Shown here: positions 31,861-45,400 of the stretch, piece by piece
Numbering within the stretch: the first letter of the stretch is position 1
How the letters are laid out: the number at the start of each line of letters is the position of its first letter
Source: Carposina sasakii
Taxonomy: Eukaryota > Arthropoda > Insecta > Lepidoptera > Carposinidae
Length of the DNA stretch: 64,000 nt
Reading direction: 5' to 3'
Assembly (NCBI GenBank): GCA_014607495.2
Contig: CP053163.1
Coordinates: 7,668,716-7,732,715 of the forward strand
Program-made: the position numbers and the translations under genes
Notes under the pieces: generated by a model
The model's database searches: none
What the model was told of the DNA's origin: nothing
What the model saw: only the letters and a program-made list of their open reading frames with translations

Positions 31861-34385
31861 GGGTACATACAGTCCGGTGTACGGAAAAAGACATAAGCTA
31901 CATTTTGTATTCTACGTAGCTAGTAAATATTAAATGTTTGATTAAACTTGGTGCAAATAATTTCGGGTCTGAATAATAAATTAATCAACATCTTTTTAAA
32001 AACTACTTAACTTTTTGTCGGGTTTCTATTTAATAGTATGTACCAATAGTTATTATCATCTAAAATTGTACGGAATTCTAGTGGCAAAGGAGAACTCACA
32101 CTCTACAGCCATTTTATTGGTCCTGACCAGCATGGTATTAGTATGCAACACTGGTATTGAGCTTGGCTATATAAGTAACCATAAGTTATTAGGAATAGAA
32201 TTAAATTGGGATTAAGGGACGTCGCTTTTATAATGTCTGTTCCAAATACAAATTAACATTAATTAAATAATGCTTTAACGGCACAGGCTAATTCCTTCAT
32301 ATCTGACACGTAGTGTATGCTTCTCTCCAAGTACGAGTAAGTTCGAGTGAGTTCTACTCGCGTATTTTGTTGACCGGAATAAAACTCTTTTTGTATTCTT
32401 TATTTTACATAAACATTGTATACAGAAAAATTGTTTACATTGATAATGTTTCAAGAACTTAGTCCACTTTTACGATAAACTAGCTAGGCAAGAAGAGTGT
32501 TTGTAAAATATAACAATCCAGCGTGCTCCCAGAAGGATTAATTACATGAGCTTATGTAGAAGAGAAAATACCCTTATCACAGTTAAAGGTACACTTTCTT
32601 TATTATTTCCCTTCGCGAACATATAAAAAAGTATATCTAGTTTTGGGAAATTGTTTTACAACCCAAGTTCCAGCACGCGATGTCTCGTGTAGTTTCAGAT
32701 GAACGAATTCGGACATCCTTTTAAGTGCTGAGGCCACGATTAAAGTGAAAGGTTCTCTGATTTATTTGAGCTAGCTCAGGATCCCTAAGAGAAATGGTGC
32801 CGTGTAAATAACATATATGGTGGGTACTATAGATAATATGATTTTTTGTGTGATAGGCATTTTTGAAATATTTATTTACTGTGTTTATAGATTCTATGTT
32901 ATTAACTAGCGACTGCCCACGACTGAATTCCTCAAATTCCTATTCCCGTATTTCCGAATATTGTTCGTTAGCGTTCCCTACACTCCCTTAGAAACATACG
33001 AGTATGTGTCAAATTCCATCTTCCTATTCGCTAGTTTAGGCTGTGTGTTGTCTATTTCATACAGCAAAGGAAATGTTTTATATAAATACATAAACATAAG
33101 TTTGTTCTTTTAATTTGTCGTCATATTTAAATGTTATTCTAGTTTTTTGAAATATCACAGGTACCAAATATTATGCAATACTAAATAAATTAAAAATAAG
33201 ACAGCATGTTAAAAATGGGCATTACCAATTCACGACTTTTTCGGTTAAATTTGTTAAAAAATAAAAAGAATTTCATTTACCTAGAAAAGCGTGCTCTGCT
33301 AAAACAGAATAGGTACCTTGTTACGTCCGTTACATAATTTATGCACTTAATTTGCATTCTGATGTTAAAGAGTAATCAAACATGGCCTCCAGGGTCATAT
33401 TTCGGTCATTGCTTTTACGTCAAGTAATAAAATCAAACGAATGTCTGACTTAAAGTAATTTAATCTTCGATTCAGTGACTTCGAAAAGTTAGGTTTAATT
33501 GTTTAACGTCTTACTGCCAATTTATATAACTGATCTTGAGAGATTTTTGGCATATCTCAGATTTAATCTTCAATTGTTTTCATACAAAATTTCAAATTAC
33601 GAATAAAATAATGCGAGATTCTTTTTAATCTCTCGTATAGAAATTGGCCGTTACTCACCTAAAAAATACATTTTCATTTTTCTTTTGGAATGTTGCTTAA
33701 ATCAAATTATTTATAATAATTATTATAAATACGAAAAATGTACTAACTAGATATAGACGTAAATAGAACATAGTACCTAACAACCAATTTTGGCTTTTGG
33801 ACTATCTATCTCGTAAAATCTAAGCGTAAAACGTTAATTGACAAAGATCCGGGTTAAAAATACCCATTTATATTAACCCACATTTTAATTGAATTGTTCT
33901 TTGAATTATGATTAATCCAAGGCCGCGTCGCACTACCCAGTATATTGTGATCTCATCAAAGGATAATGACAAATAAGCACATGGCACTCGGCCAGGTCAA
34001 GTTACAAGGAATTTAAAACAGGAGAACTCATTTACTTTGATGCAAATTTAGCAGTTGGAAAGGTGGAATAAAGTTGTGTAGCAGTTTTCTATTTTTGTAT
34101 TCTATTTTATTTTGTGGCCCTTATTTTAGTACGTAGGTGTAGATTTTGTAGCTCCAATCTTATTACGTACGTAGCTAGGATTTAAAATTAATTAGATTAT
34201 AAAGAATATTGTATTAAAAAAAAATAAAATGTTTAAGGTTATGCTCAGAAATTAGAGAAACTATTCTAGTCTCTCTCTTTGCTTCTCTAATAGTTAACCT
34301 CAAATTAAATTAGTAATGTTAACTTCAAAGTGATTGATTAATTATTTTGTGTAGCTCATAGTCTTTTCTATTCAAAATGTAGTTA
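31861..34385. other. non-coding stretch with one repeat copy
   Basis: Only the repeat at 33527-33655 was recognised. Short open frames (for example 32015-32215) have no identifiable domain. Confidence 0.5.
33527..33655 (-). repeat. 'GCCAATTTCTATAC' repeat family, copy
   Basis: On the minus strand 'GGCCAATTTCTATACGAGAG', 'AAAAAGAATCTCGCATTATT' and 'TTGAAATTTTGTATGAAAAC' correspond to 28555-28690, and 'AATTGAAGATTAAATCTGAG' to 9193-9285. The family is unnamed to me. Confidence 0.6.
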
Positions 34386-34595
34386 CTATACAAGTCAGTA
34401 GAGGGACAAGAGGTTATTGGTGTTTTGTAGGCGATGGGCTGACCACCTGTCACTACTAACCGAACTTGTAAATATCAACTATACTCTCAAAATTGGTCAG
34501 ATGTGGCACCATGTGGTTCTGTCGACCCTTGGTGCTCTGCCTACCCCGTAAGGGAAAAAGGCGTGATTATATGTATCTATGTATATATGTATGTA
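34386..34595 (+). repeat. LINE-type 3' end, 'TCAACTATACCCT' family, copy 3
   Basis: 'TACAAGTCAGTAGAGGGACA' through 'GGCGATGGGCTGACCACCTG' to 'CCCCGTAAGGGAAAAAGGCG', with a TATGTATGTA-type tail. Collinear with 29753-30019. Confidence 0.75.
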
Positions 34596-34729
34596 CAAAT
34601 AATACAAGGAAATGAAATTTATCCCACAGTAATTTTATTAATTGCAAACCTATCCCTAATCAGGAGCGAAATAAATCAACAAAGGCTTATTCCATCATGG
34701 TGGGTCACTCTTCAATGTGATAATGATTT

Positions 34730-35047
34730 ATGATCATTTAAATTTTTCTCCATGGAAGCATACTTGGGAAGTGTCTGGTTCCCAAGATATTAGGGTCCAA
34801 AGTTGAGTAAATAGACTGCGTCTTTCTGCATATATACACATAGTCGCGCGTAGCAAGATTTTTTCACGAGAAATAATTAATATCTGTCTAAGAAAAAACT
34901 AGCATAAACACTGGAAACTATAAATTTCGCCCGATCAAGTAATTATTATTTTATTTAATTACATCATTTCCCAGCATTTTTTTTGGCATAAACTTACTTT
35001 ATAGAGTACGTACCATTCGTTAAGGATGGCAACGAAAAAATACCCTG
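34730..35047 (+). mobile_element. MITE family 'ACAGGGTGATTTTTGG', left-truncated copy
   Basis: From 'TTTTTCTCCATGGAAGCATA' to 'GGCATAAACTTACTTTATAG' and the terminal 'AAAAAATACCCTGTA', this matches the full copies at 37567, 42038 and 49600. The first 40-60 bp, including the left inverted repeat, are missing or diverged. Confidence 0.85.
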
Positions 35048-35064
35048 TATACCATAATGTCTCA

Positions 35065-35248
35065 AAGTAAAGCTGATCAATTTGTTTGTTTATTTCATCT
35101 CGGTAATCTCAGAAACTACTTACATATTTAAATGGAAAAAATATTTTTGTGTTCTCCTCTGTTCCCGGGATTTCTCATTTGCTGAATTATAACAACATTT
35201 TGAGTTTCTTCTGTAGTCCAAGCGGGTGGAATCGCGGTCATCAGCTAG
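35065..35248 (+). mobile_element. degenerate Helitron 3' part
   Basis: The 3' end reads CTGTAGTCCAAGCGGGTGGA then ATCGCGGTCATCAGCTAG followed by T. It is an eroded form of the Helitron hairpin and CTAG terminus. 'GGTAATCTCAGAAACTACTT' upstream fits the body of such elements. The 5' end is uncertain. Confidence 0.6.
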
Positions 35249-37564
35249 TTTAGCATAATCGTGAGTATCACTTTTAAAATGACGCATTTGACGGATGAGG
35301 CGAGATTTTTGTGCAGTGATTCTCATTAGGCATATGATTTGAATCACATGATCCGAGTCCTGGGAAAATGTTTCGGTAACGGATATGAGAATTTGCTTAG
35401 TTATTTTATTCATGGAAGTAAATGTGTCATTAGTGGTATGTGTGACTTTCGGTTAAAGCTTCTTCTTCTATTGCTCTCCACTTTAAAAAAGTCTACAATA
35501 AATATAGATCAGTTACTCTACTGAAATAAATGCAAAACATTAAAATAACCATTTTATTCCTAGCTCTTTCCATTCAATATTTGCAAACGCAGCCGAAATT
35601 TATCGAAGACATCACCCATTCGTCGTATGTAGGGGGTAGGGCTGTGTGTTTTGCTATTAACCTTAGTTCCAGGAATTTTGATGGAACTAAAAGTGAATGA
35701 ATATATGAAACCGTTTTAGAATAAAATTATAAAGATGCAATCGCCTAAATACGACTACGTCAGAGGACTTATGTATAATTCGTCTATTTATAATAGTGTT
35801 ATTCTGATAAGTAAGGCAGTTATTGTGAAGTTTCATCAAAATCCATTCAGTAGATTTTGCGTGAAAGAGCAACAAACATCCTTACAAACATCTAGTCAAC
35901 TTAGGCTGCATTTCCACTATTCATTGCTATTGATGTATCTGATATCCATCAATCATATTTGGTTGGTAGAAATCAAAAGCATCCATAGAAACATAGCATA
36001 TCAAATCGCTGTTGGAAAGTATACTTAGAATTTGCAAACATCTACTGAACCTCTTTCGAAAAGGGATAACATTGACAACATGCATGTATATGTATGTAGG
36101 TAAACTATTAGTATAGAATTTATATTCTTTAAGTCTGTCCAGTTTCAAGAGGCAGCCCTATTCCTATGGCATATTTCCCTACATATCCCTATACGCATAT
36201 AAAGTGAAACGCTCCTCGGTCTCGCACTAAGCCGAGATAAATTTCGTAAAAAATATACATTCATCATCTGCAGTACTGGCTTGATCTTTGGCTGGATTAG
36301 GTAGATTTATGGTGAAGTATAACGTCACTTATAGGAGATATGATTCAAGTTGTTTTTGTTTTTCCGATAGGATTTTGTGTGTTTTTTGTTTCATTTAAAA
36401 TATAAGTAGAGATTGTTCCCCAGGTTTCTGGATCTTTACTATAGTGGAGTATTTTATGTAACTTATGACCTATCTATTGTATAACATTTTAGATTTGCCT
36501 TGCTGATTCACACACTCTAAGCTACCACATAATAACAGTTATTTTCAGTTCGTGTTCTATTTAAGCACTCTTTAGCATGACTGTATCGTTTTACAATGGA
36601 GCCGATTTTCTGATAGCGATCAATTGTGACTCACAGGGTACACTTTATACATTTCATTTGTACCCTTCGACTTTGTTGTAGGACTTAAAATAGCTTGATT
36701 TACACGCAAATAACGGGTGTGTCGAAATATAGGATGTCGTTATGCAAAACTACCGTTTAGCGTCTGTACTAGTGAAGGTCGAAGGTTGAATCAGGAATAA
36801 ACGTGTAAAATTTAGATTGTATTTCTTGATTAGATTGGATTACTTTACCTTAAATGTATATAAGCGTGTTATACAACTAAAGAACTATACCTACACATAT
36901 GTGTAGGCTTATATATGTGCGTGTTATCTTTTTTGATAAAATTTCCAGGATAAAAATCTTTTTTCAGCGAAAAAATGAACTTGATTAATATTTTTATAAT
37001 TAGCGACATGCACTTTTATCATATTAGTGAATCTCATAGCATTCATGTCAGAATGATCTTTTGTTTCCTATAAAGATAATATTGGGAATTGGGATATCAA
37101 AACTAATTATAATACTATGTAATATATATCCACTACTTACTATCAGGTAATTGTTAGCCAGTATGTTCCCGGCTTAACATACAAAGTTACGGATATGATT
37201 ATAATACAAATATAACCACCGCAACATTGCTGTAAATTTTCCCATGAATAATATAAACATTATGTTTACACCATTATTTCCATATACAAATATATAGAAT
37301 ATATATAGAATAAAAATAGGCATATCTACATTTAAAATCGATATTATGCAAAGGCCACGCCAATAATATGGAAGGTCGTATGATTCATTCTTGATAAATT
37401 GGAACAATTTTCCTTCGTAATCTATTTTTATGAGCAGTTCTTATTTTCGATATTTCACTGTATAAATAGGTTAATATAGGTATCTATTATGTAACCATGG
37501 CTCTAATAAAAATTTATAACATATTATTTTACGTAGGTTTGAAAGTACCTAATAGGTAGGTATA
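35249..37564. other. non-coding stretch, nothing recognised
   Basis: Short overlapping open frames around 35687-36148 have no domain. An 18-bp perfect palindrome CCTACACATATGTGTAGG lies at 36890-36907. No element was identified. Confidence 0.5.
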
Positions 37565-37566
37565 TA

Positions 37567-37942
37567 CAGGGTGATTTTTGGTCGTCAACGTTCCCGAAAA
37601 CTACGGAATCTCCTCATCATCACGATCATTTTTCTCCATGGAACCATACCTGGGAAGTGTCTGGTTTCCAAAATATTAGGGTCCAAAGTTGAGTAAATAG
37701 AGTGCGTTTTTCTGCATAAATGCACATAGACGCGCGTAGCAGGATTTTTTCACGAAAAATAATTAATATCTGTCTATAAAAAAACTAACATAAACACTAG
37801 ACACTATAAATTTCGCACGATCAAGGAATTTAAAATTTAAAAAAAAAAAATTCCCAGCATTTTTTTTGGCATAAACTTACTTTATTCCATGTATAGAATA
37901 CGTACCTACCCTTCGTTAAAGATGACCACAAAAAACACCCTG
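37567..37942 (+). mobile_element. MITE family 'ACAGGGTGATTTTTGG', full copy, 376 bp
   Basis: It begins CAGGGTGATTTTTGGTCGTC and ends ACCACAAAAAACACCCTG, giving short terminal inverted repeats (about 13-15 bp), with TA on both sides. There is no ORF, so it would need a transposase in trans. By eye it is nearly identical over most of its length to 49600-49973, which suggests recent activity of this family. Confidence 0.88.
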
Positions 37943-38559
37943 TATTGACATATATTACAGGATGTTATGTCATCTAGCCATTTCCGATCAAATTGAGTAG
38001 GTTCCGACTATATATGTTTTTAAAATGGTAAAAGTTGCAATGATAGGGACAAGTAGTTTCTCACCTTCAAAATATCTTTTTTACATCAATTCGGTAATTC
38101 TAAATATTTCATTTGGTTTAAATGTGTTTCGTGCATTGACTCGGAAGGATTTGCATATTCAAGGACTTGGGGTTAAATACTATAGCATGCACTTTTCTCT
38201 TTGAAGTGGCACGCTTTCATATGACGTTTTTTTGTGACAAGTATAATAAATAAATGTTAATTGCTTGCGTTCTAGGTTATACAAACTAGCATTTATGTTA
38301 ATGAAATACAACTTGAAGGCAGTGGCGAGAGTACTGTATTAAGCTCCATTACCATAATTCATTTGTTATGGATTACAATAGATGAAATGTTTTAAAATAC
38401 ATTTATAACTAGACTGGCCATAAATACTGTTACAAAAAAACTTTTAATTTTTTCATCTTTTTAATAGCTATCGTGATGAAAAATGACGGGACGTTGCCAA
38501 AAGTGTAATGTAAAAAAAAAAATTTGAAATCCGTCTGTAATTGACGGAAATATCGGTGA

Positions 38560-38642
38560 ACATACATAAAAAAAAAAAAATATATTATACATACAGACGA
38601 ATTGAGAACCTCCTCCTTTTTTTGAAGTCGGTTAAAAAGGGA
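38560..38642 (+). repeat. LINE 3' terminus 'GACGAATTGAGAACCTCC'
   Basis: 'ATACATACAGACGAATTGAG' then 'AACCTCCTCCTTTTTTTGAA' and 'GTCGGTTAAAAAGGG' matches the end of the repeat at 2384-2985. It lies directly upstream of a SINE. Confidence 0.65.
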
Positions 38643-38669
38643 TGGTAAGATTCGTCATCCGAGTTAATG

Positions 38670-38776
38670 GACCCGATAGCTCAGTTGGTTAGAGCGAAAG
38701 CACAGTTTGCGACAGGTCGTGGGTTCAAGTCCCACTCGGTGAAGAATTTTTTCATTTTCTTTATTAATAATTTTAT
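38670..38776 (+). mobile_element. tRNA-derived SINE, family A
   Basis: 'ACCCGATAGCTCAGTTGGTT' with 'AGAGC' forms the A box and D arm. 'GTGGGTTCAAGTCCCAC' forms a perfect T arm with a B box. The tail 'GAAGAATTTTTTCATTTTCT' then 'TTATTAATAATTTTAT' equals that of 21142-21250. It is not a functional tRNA: the anticodon arm is broken and the SINE tail follows directly. Confidence 0.85.
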
Positions 38777-38888
38777 AGTCACTTCAATTATTTTGAATTT
38801 GAAAGACGTATATTATTTTAAAAACTTATTTTCATTTTGAGCCGTTTCACATATGTTTTCGTGTTCATTATCAAATTATACTCGTAAT

Positions 38889-39965
38889 ATGGAATGGGAT
38901 TTGAAAAAAAATAGGATTGAAGTGATCGCCTTGCACAAAGTGGGTATGGAGCCGTCGGTCATATTCCACACACTTTAAAAGCTTGGTATCAGCCGTATGT
39001 TCGTATATCGTACTATAAACAGATTGTTGTATGCACGACGATTTAAGGGACTGTGCTGATAATTGAAGTTTGTCAGAATTAAAAAAGGAAAGACTTTTGT
39101 ATGGTCAAAATGGTGAAGATTTATTCTTTTTAAAAGTAACAGAAAAATTTCCACAACCAAACTGCCGTAGGCTTAAAAACTATTTTATGTTGCCAACCAA
39201 CACAGATACAACAGCACTTCGTCTGTCGAAGACCAGAGAAGAGCGGGGGGGCCGCGTGCTGTTAGAACTATAGGTACAATAGTGTTAAAGCCAGAATTTG
39301 TCGAAACCCCATTAGGAAGCAAAAAGTCTTATCGCGAGAAATGAAGATTCCGCTAGGACTCTGTCGCGTATTATAAAATAAGACCTGAAGCTCGGTGCTT
39401 ATCGTCGATATACAGGACATGCCCTAAATCAATCTTTACAATTAGAGAGAGTGGATAAATCAAAATGCCTTTAATCGCGATATGCAGGTGAAGGCACAGA
39501 AATATGCTCTTTACCGATGAAAAAATTTTCACGATTGAAGAACAATATTATACTCGTATAATAAGCAAAATGATAAAGTGGACGCTCACAGTTCTAAAAA
39601 AGCTGCTCAAGTGGTCGGAAAGGTACAACATGGTCATCATCCTGCGTCAGTGATGGTTTGGTGTGGCGTGTCTTATAAGGAGTCACAAAAGTCACACCGG
39701 ACTTTATAAGAGCTAAAGACTGGCCCTCATCAAGCCCAGACCGCAACCCTTTACACTACAAATTATGGTCAGTTTTATAGGACATGGCCTGCTCTAAACG
39801 ACACGGCGATATTGAGTCTTTTAAAATTTTGGAGCAAGCAGTGGCGAAATTTTAATTTCCCTTGGAACAGTTCGAAATAGTTCGTAAATCCATAGATTCG
39901 TGTCCAAACACGGCTGGACTTATGTATAGGCCATATCGTAGAATTTATATAAAAGCCAAATGGGC
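38889..39965 (+). pseudogene. mariner-type transposase, broken
   Basis: The ATG at 38889 opens MEWDLKKNRIEVIALHKVGM and continues through a stop to GISRMFVYRTINR, the N-terminal DNA-binding part of mariner transposases close to the lepidopteran maT/Bmmar type (recall). About 170 bp of unrelated sequence (about 39028-39205) precedes NSTSSVEDQRRAGGPRAVRT. The first catalytic Asp is in MLFTDEKIF (39516-39518). DWPSSSPDRNPLHYKLWSVL contains the third (39739-39741). The segment carrying the second Asp (the FQQDSAPAH region) is deleted, so the enzyme is dead. Several stops and frameshifts occur. The C-terminus decays near 39965. Confidence 0.88.
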
Positions 39966-41697
39966 ATTTCATGGTTCAACCTATTGGCCACATCGATATG
40001 GTTTAGATGATTAAAAATCGTTTCTTATGGGCAACTAAACGCCCGATTTTTGTGGTCAAGAGACTTTAAAATAAATATGTAGACAGGTATAATAATATTA
40101 CATTATTTCGATTTAATAAAAAATGCATTTTCTGGTTTGAATTGGCCACTTCAGAACTTCTTACGGCTGAACTAGGTATGTATATACATGACCGTGTTTC
40201 TAAAATGAGGTATCTAGAAAATGAGCATTACGAAAGAGATCCAACACATTTAGCATAGCAGGGCCAGATGTCAAAAAGTATCAAATTTTTTATTATAACT
40301 TAGACACAAATGATTCTTAAATGAGACCTTTTAATTCAATAATACCTTTAAATCTATCCTTATAAATAACCCTTCCAAAACAACAAACATTCAACAGGTG
40401 AATAATCTCCAGTTCACAATACCGGATCTACCTATTCTCCGGGTCCTTAATCGAAGTGTCTCTAAGAGGGGGACATAAAAGATAAATACCACTATCTTGA
40501 CTTAATGGTTTCTGTCCTGCAAGGGTGTCCGTCCGTACATCCGTCAGGTCAGCGTCCTATGATTTGTCTTCGTTATATGGACGTTTCTCCTCGAGCGTAC
40601 GGAATTCGAAAAGCCTTGAATTCAATTGTCTAGGTATTTTGGTGTCAGGATTCAATTTGACTTGAGAGCTTTTCCTCGACGTTACCATTTGTTTGCTGTT
40701 GCTGTATTAACCTTGATCTTGTTTACTTCGTCATAGGTAAAGCATTGTATTGTTATCAAAGTTTTCATATGTTACCAATTTATCAATATTTTTGTATGTA
40801 TAATAAAATAAACTATAAAATATGTATGTACCGAAATCAATTAAATTATACTACTAACGTAGCCTCTATGTAGGTATCTATAGGTACATTTAGTGGTGAA
40901 ATATGCGTTATATCCATAACGCTTAAAAGATGTAAGGAAGTGAAACTGAAAAATGTTACTTTTCTAAAAAATCATAAATGTTCAAGGGTACTCCAAAACA
41001 TTTTACGGAAGGAATAAAACCTAACCTGCGAATGATACAAAAAGTCCAAAAGTAAAGTATTTTTCTCTGCACAGACGTACTCAACAGAAAATTGAAATAA
41101 CCCTGTCGGGCTGAGCTATCTTAGAATAACAAAGCAAATTCTATACTAAATACAAAAGATTACGGTTGGATTTAAAATAGAACTGAAACCTGGAAAATGC
41201 ACCCTGCATAAAATAGGTCTTGAGCATAAATGTTGTTGAGGAGAAAACAAGAAGTGTGAAGTAACCCGTGTGCAGGGGTGATCGCTTTTTCATATTTAAA
41301 AATGCTTCGCAAATGTTTGTCAAGTCTACAGTGCTTGGAATTTATTCGTTTTGGTATCGTTTATTTTTACTTTCTTGCACACAGCAAAATAAAAGACACT
41401 AAAGGTAACTAACTGACTTTATATATTTCTTTAATACGAAAATGTTTTCTTATTTTATTATATAATGTTATACTTGTGTCTGTTTGAGATTTTTACGAAG
41501 TGTTTACTAAACATGTTTACACAATAGATTGGATTGGTAGATGTATCAACGGTGCAACGTAAATTATATTATCTATGCTTGGCTCAGTGACATGGATTAC
41601 AACGATACCGAAATGTTGTTTTTTACTCCTAAATAATAAGTTATTGACATTCCTTACAAACATATTTTAACACGCACATGCCATTACTTATACATAG

Positions 41698-41698
<1 letters not shown>

Positions 41699-41731
<33 letters not shown>

Positions 41732-41769
41732 CACACACACACACACTGACTCACACACGCACACACACT
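41699..41769. repeat. imperfect (CA)n microsatellite
   Basis: A CA run of about 30 bp is followed by shorter CA runs interrupted by CT, TG, TC and CG. It is older than the perfect tract at 2651. Confidence 0.95.
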
Positions 41770-41810
41770 TACATGCACAATCAAAGAAATATTCACTCAC
41801 ATAACAAATA

Positions 41811-41905
41811 GGTAATATGTTATATAGTGTAATGTAGTGTAATATGTTATAGTATAATATAATATGATATAATAGAATATAATATAACAACATATAATTA
41901 TAATA
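41811..41905. repeat. AT-rich degenerate TAATA tandem tract
   Basis: Repeating ATAGTGTAATGTAGTGTAAT, then TATAATATAATATGATATAA, forms a degenerate 5- and 10-bp tandem pattern of almost pure A+T. Confidence 0.7.
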
Positions 41906-42037
41906 GAATTTTCAAAAATTTCATAACAAGTCCTTAATGTTACTTTAAATTTTTGATCTCATAAAATTGTTTATTTAACATGTTTACTCAATAGTTATTG
42001 GTTATTGTTATGGTAGATGTACTTACTAGGTAATATA

Positions 42038-42417
42038 CAGGGTAATTTTTGGTCATCAACGTTCCCGAAAACTATGGAATCTCATCATAATCACGATCAT
42101 TTTTCTCCATGGAAGCATATTTGGGAAGTGTCTGATTTCCACAATATTAGAGTCCAAAGTTAAGTAAATAGACTACGTTTTTCTGCATAAATGCACATTG
42201 ACGCGTGTAGCAAGATTTTTTCACGAGAAATAATTGATATTTGTATATGAAAAAACTAACATAAACTGGACACTATAAATTTCGCCCAATCAATTAATAA
42301 AAAAAAAGGCAAAAAAATTTACATCGTTTCCCAGCATTTTTTTTTGGCATAAACTTACTTTATTTGGAGTATAGAGTACGTACCCTTTGTTAAGGGTAGC
42401 AACTAAAAAACAACCTG
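42038..42417 (+). mobile_element. MITE family 'ACAGGGTGATTTTTGG', full copy, 380 bp
   Basis: The left end CAGGGTAATTTTTGGTCATC and the right end AACTAAAAAACAACCTG are flanked by TA. The body is shared with 37567-37942 and 49600-49973 but more diverged (for example TAGCAACTAAAAAA for the usual TGGCCACAAAAAA), so it is an older insertion. Confidence 0.87.
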
Positions 42418-45400
42418 TATATATTACACTATGAATTCGCAGCATAATAGTCGGAGGCATAATTTTTATCCACACAATAGTTACTAGTTATTAATTTTCC
42501 AATATTCCGTGTGATCAACTCTGTGCTTCAGACAAGTAGTAGTAGTTTTGTTAATGTTATTTTTGTACCTTACAGTAAACACATCTTTTTATTTAATTTT
42601 GCGACTTTAAAAAAATATTACATTCGATTTTCCAGAAAAGTCTTGACTGTCCCCAGCTTCTATCCGCGACAACAAAAAACCATTATCTTTATACTAAGTA
42701 GCAAAAACCTCCGGGAACGAGCATGTGCATTGCCACTATAAGTATTTCCCCACATTTAGGGGAGTATAATCGTTTTCCTGCACACAGTAGCTTTTTTACC
42801 TTTTTTTTCTGAGCAGACGTAAAAAGTTTCAATTACCCTTTAACATGCTCACATTCGTATTTACATTAATTGTTTTCGAATAGATTTTCAAAACTAATAA
42901 TTATGTCAGTTGTTTCAATTAAATTCAAAGGAAAATTGCAAACTCACGTGTATCAATAATAGAATTTTGTTAGCTTTAGAGACATGAACGTAGGTCCGGT
43001 GCTATGACAGTACTGTTCATCTCCAAGTTCATCTTATAATGATTGTTCTTAAATTTTTACTTCATTCAGTAAATTAAAATAGTGTCTAATATTAATTAAC
43101 ACGAAAGAAAAGAACAAGTTAACGAGGGCGAAGCTATCACCATAAGATTTAATTTTTCCAGGAAAGCAGAAAAATTTGTGACAATCTATTATTACAGGAT
43201 ATATGATTTCTGTAGGTACATTATGTTTTACCTTTTCTTAAGTTACACCTTCTGCACGAAAGGGTATTGTGGTCTAAGTAATATGAACAAAATCCTGCAC
43301 ATTTCGATAGAAAATAAATACAGTAAAGAGAACAACAATAATTATTTCTTTACCATTCCAAAGGAACAAGCTGTCGGCGATCGATGATTTTTTCAACCGT
43401 TTTATCCTCGTTAAAATGCGGAAGCACGTAGTTGGTTAAGCAAAAGCTTGGATACCCTGTTCTCGAGAATGTGAATATAAACAAAAAGAAAAGAAAAGAC
43501 TGAGTCTGTAAAGTTGAACCAAGATTTCTTTCGTAAATCTCTGTTTAACTTTGGAGCATGGACTAAAATTGTGCTATTACCTACATTACTGGATGATTAA
43601 CATAATAATTTTGAATCTAGTTAAAGATCGTTACAGTTATTAGGTTATTTTAATAATAAAAACCTTTAAATTAAAGGATTGTTTTTTGTCGATAAAGTGT
43701 GTTTCACTAAATATATAGTTCCAATGAATGATGGCTTTTAATTTAGATTAATCATTGCTATGGACTGTCAAAAAACTGATCATTTAAACTTTATAAATGG
43801 ATGTGACATGTAGTGTGTGAAACCCAAATTTTCTTCATGCAAGTACTAAAGCTTACGAATAATACCTAGTTATATTTCCCGGAATAAAAAAACCATCGCA
43901 ATTAACTCCCCTAGTATCAAAAACGTCTACGCCAGCACTAGTTAACAAGGACCCGTAGGATTGCAACACGAAAATAAAATATATTATTTGCAAAAACTGT
44001 TCAGCCATTTTGGAGTCGTGTTCGCGCAAATTTTCTTTCGGCGAACAAGGGCTCGATAATTAAAATTGGTTATTTTCGTGCAGGGGATTAGGTGGTATTT
44101 TGTATGTGGGCGAGGTAATAAAAATGGGAACCTAAACTAGAGTATAGGTGCAAAAGTGATTGCTTCGATTAAGTAACATGATCTGTTAAAACGTAGCATA
44201 GAATGATAGGGACACAAATATTATTTATTTCATTTTGAAGAAATATTAAGATATAATCAGGTATTGGTTTCAAAATATGGCACTTATCAAGATTCAAGTA
44301 ACGTCTTCAAGTCGCAGAAATTCAATTGAGAGAAACGAAGGAACATTAACAATATGAGAAAGCTTTCATATTCAGAAAACATTTCAAAGAAGGGGGTTGC
44401 CACAGATGGGGTACTCCATTCAATACTTTGACGCACACTCTAGGTATACCTACTCAACGGGAAACTTTCAAGAGTCACAGGAGTTTACATCTTAATACAA
44501 AGCTGCAAGAGTTATTAGAAGAGAATGTAAGATGCTGTCAGCTACGCCTAATGTCTACCACCCTTTGTTACAGACACGTGAGTGTTGCATAAAAATTTCG
44601 TGTGCTCAAACAGGCTGTTCCGAACCTTGTGATGATGAGTTAAGGTTTACTATATGGTGGAAATATTGTCAGTTTTAGCGGTTATAGCGCATTGAAAATA
44701 TCTTTAGCTCTTCAAACTTGGTACTCGTACAATATGATTGTGTAAGACGTAAGACGTTGCCGTTCTATTGTTTTTTGGTGTCTGTCTAATCTCTGGGATT
44801 GTCCTCGAGAAGATTATAACGTATAGATATTTGTACGACTGGTAAGTTAAGTTATTATTTTGTTTACCTACCTAATGTAGACATTGAGAAAGTATTCATA
44901 GTTATGCAATATACGTAAAAATAATTGAATTGTGTATAAACATGGACAACGGATATAAAGTTAAGTATTATTGCTAAAAAGTTAAAACAACTTATATCTT
45001 TATTTTCTTTTTCTATAAAAACCACGTGGGTTATTTGTACACATACCAAATATATTTTATTTACCTGAAACTGAACGTGATTTGATATAGAATAAAAAAG
45101 ATACGTTTCCTAGAAAAAATCTTTACGATTCTCAAGTTGCTTCGTGAGCCATCCTCTTAGTTCGTGTAAACATAAACAGTTTTTGGAATAGGATGATATC
45201 ATCATTAACTATGATTTAAATAAGTTAAAAGTAAATTCATAATAGACGACCGTGCAGAAAGTATGTATAGTTTCATGTCATAGAATTTTAGAGATACATA
45301 TTTTGTACAGTTCATGATATATGGGCTGGACAGATAGATGGGCTGCGTACAAGCTGCGTATTGTTAAAATCATATAAATATGCTGTATTTATATCACATA

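Larger units (their letters stand above)
40166..42035. other. non-coding stretch with microsatellites
   Basis: Contains the CA-rich tract (41699-41769) and an AT-repeat tract (41811-41905). No gene or other element was recognised. Confidence 0.5.
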
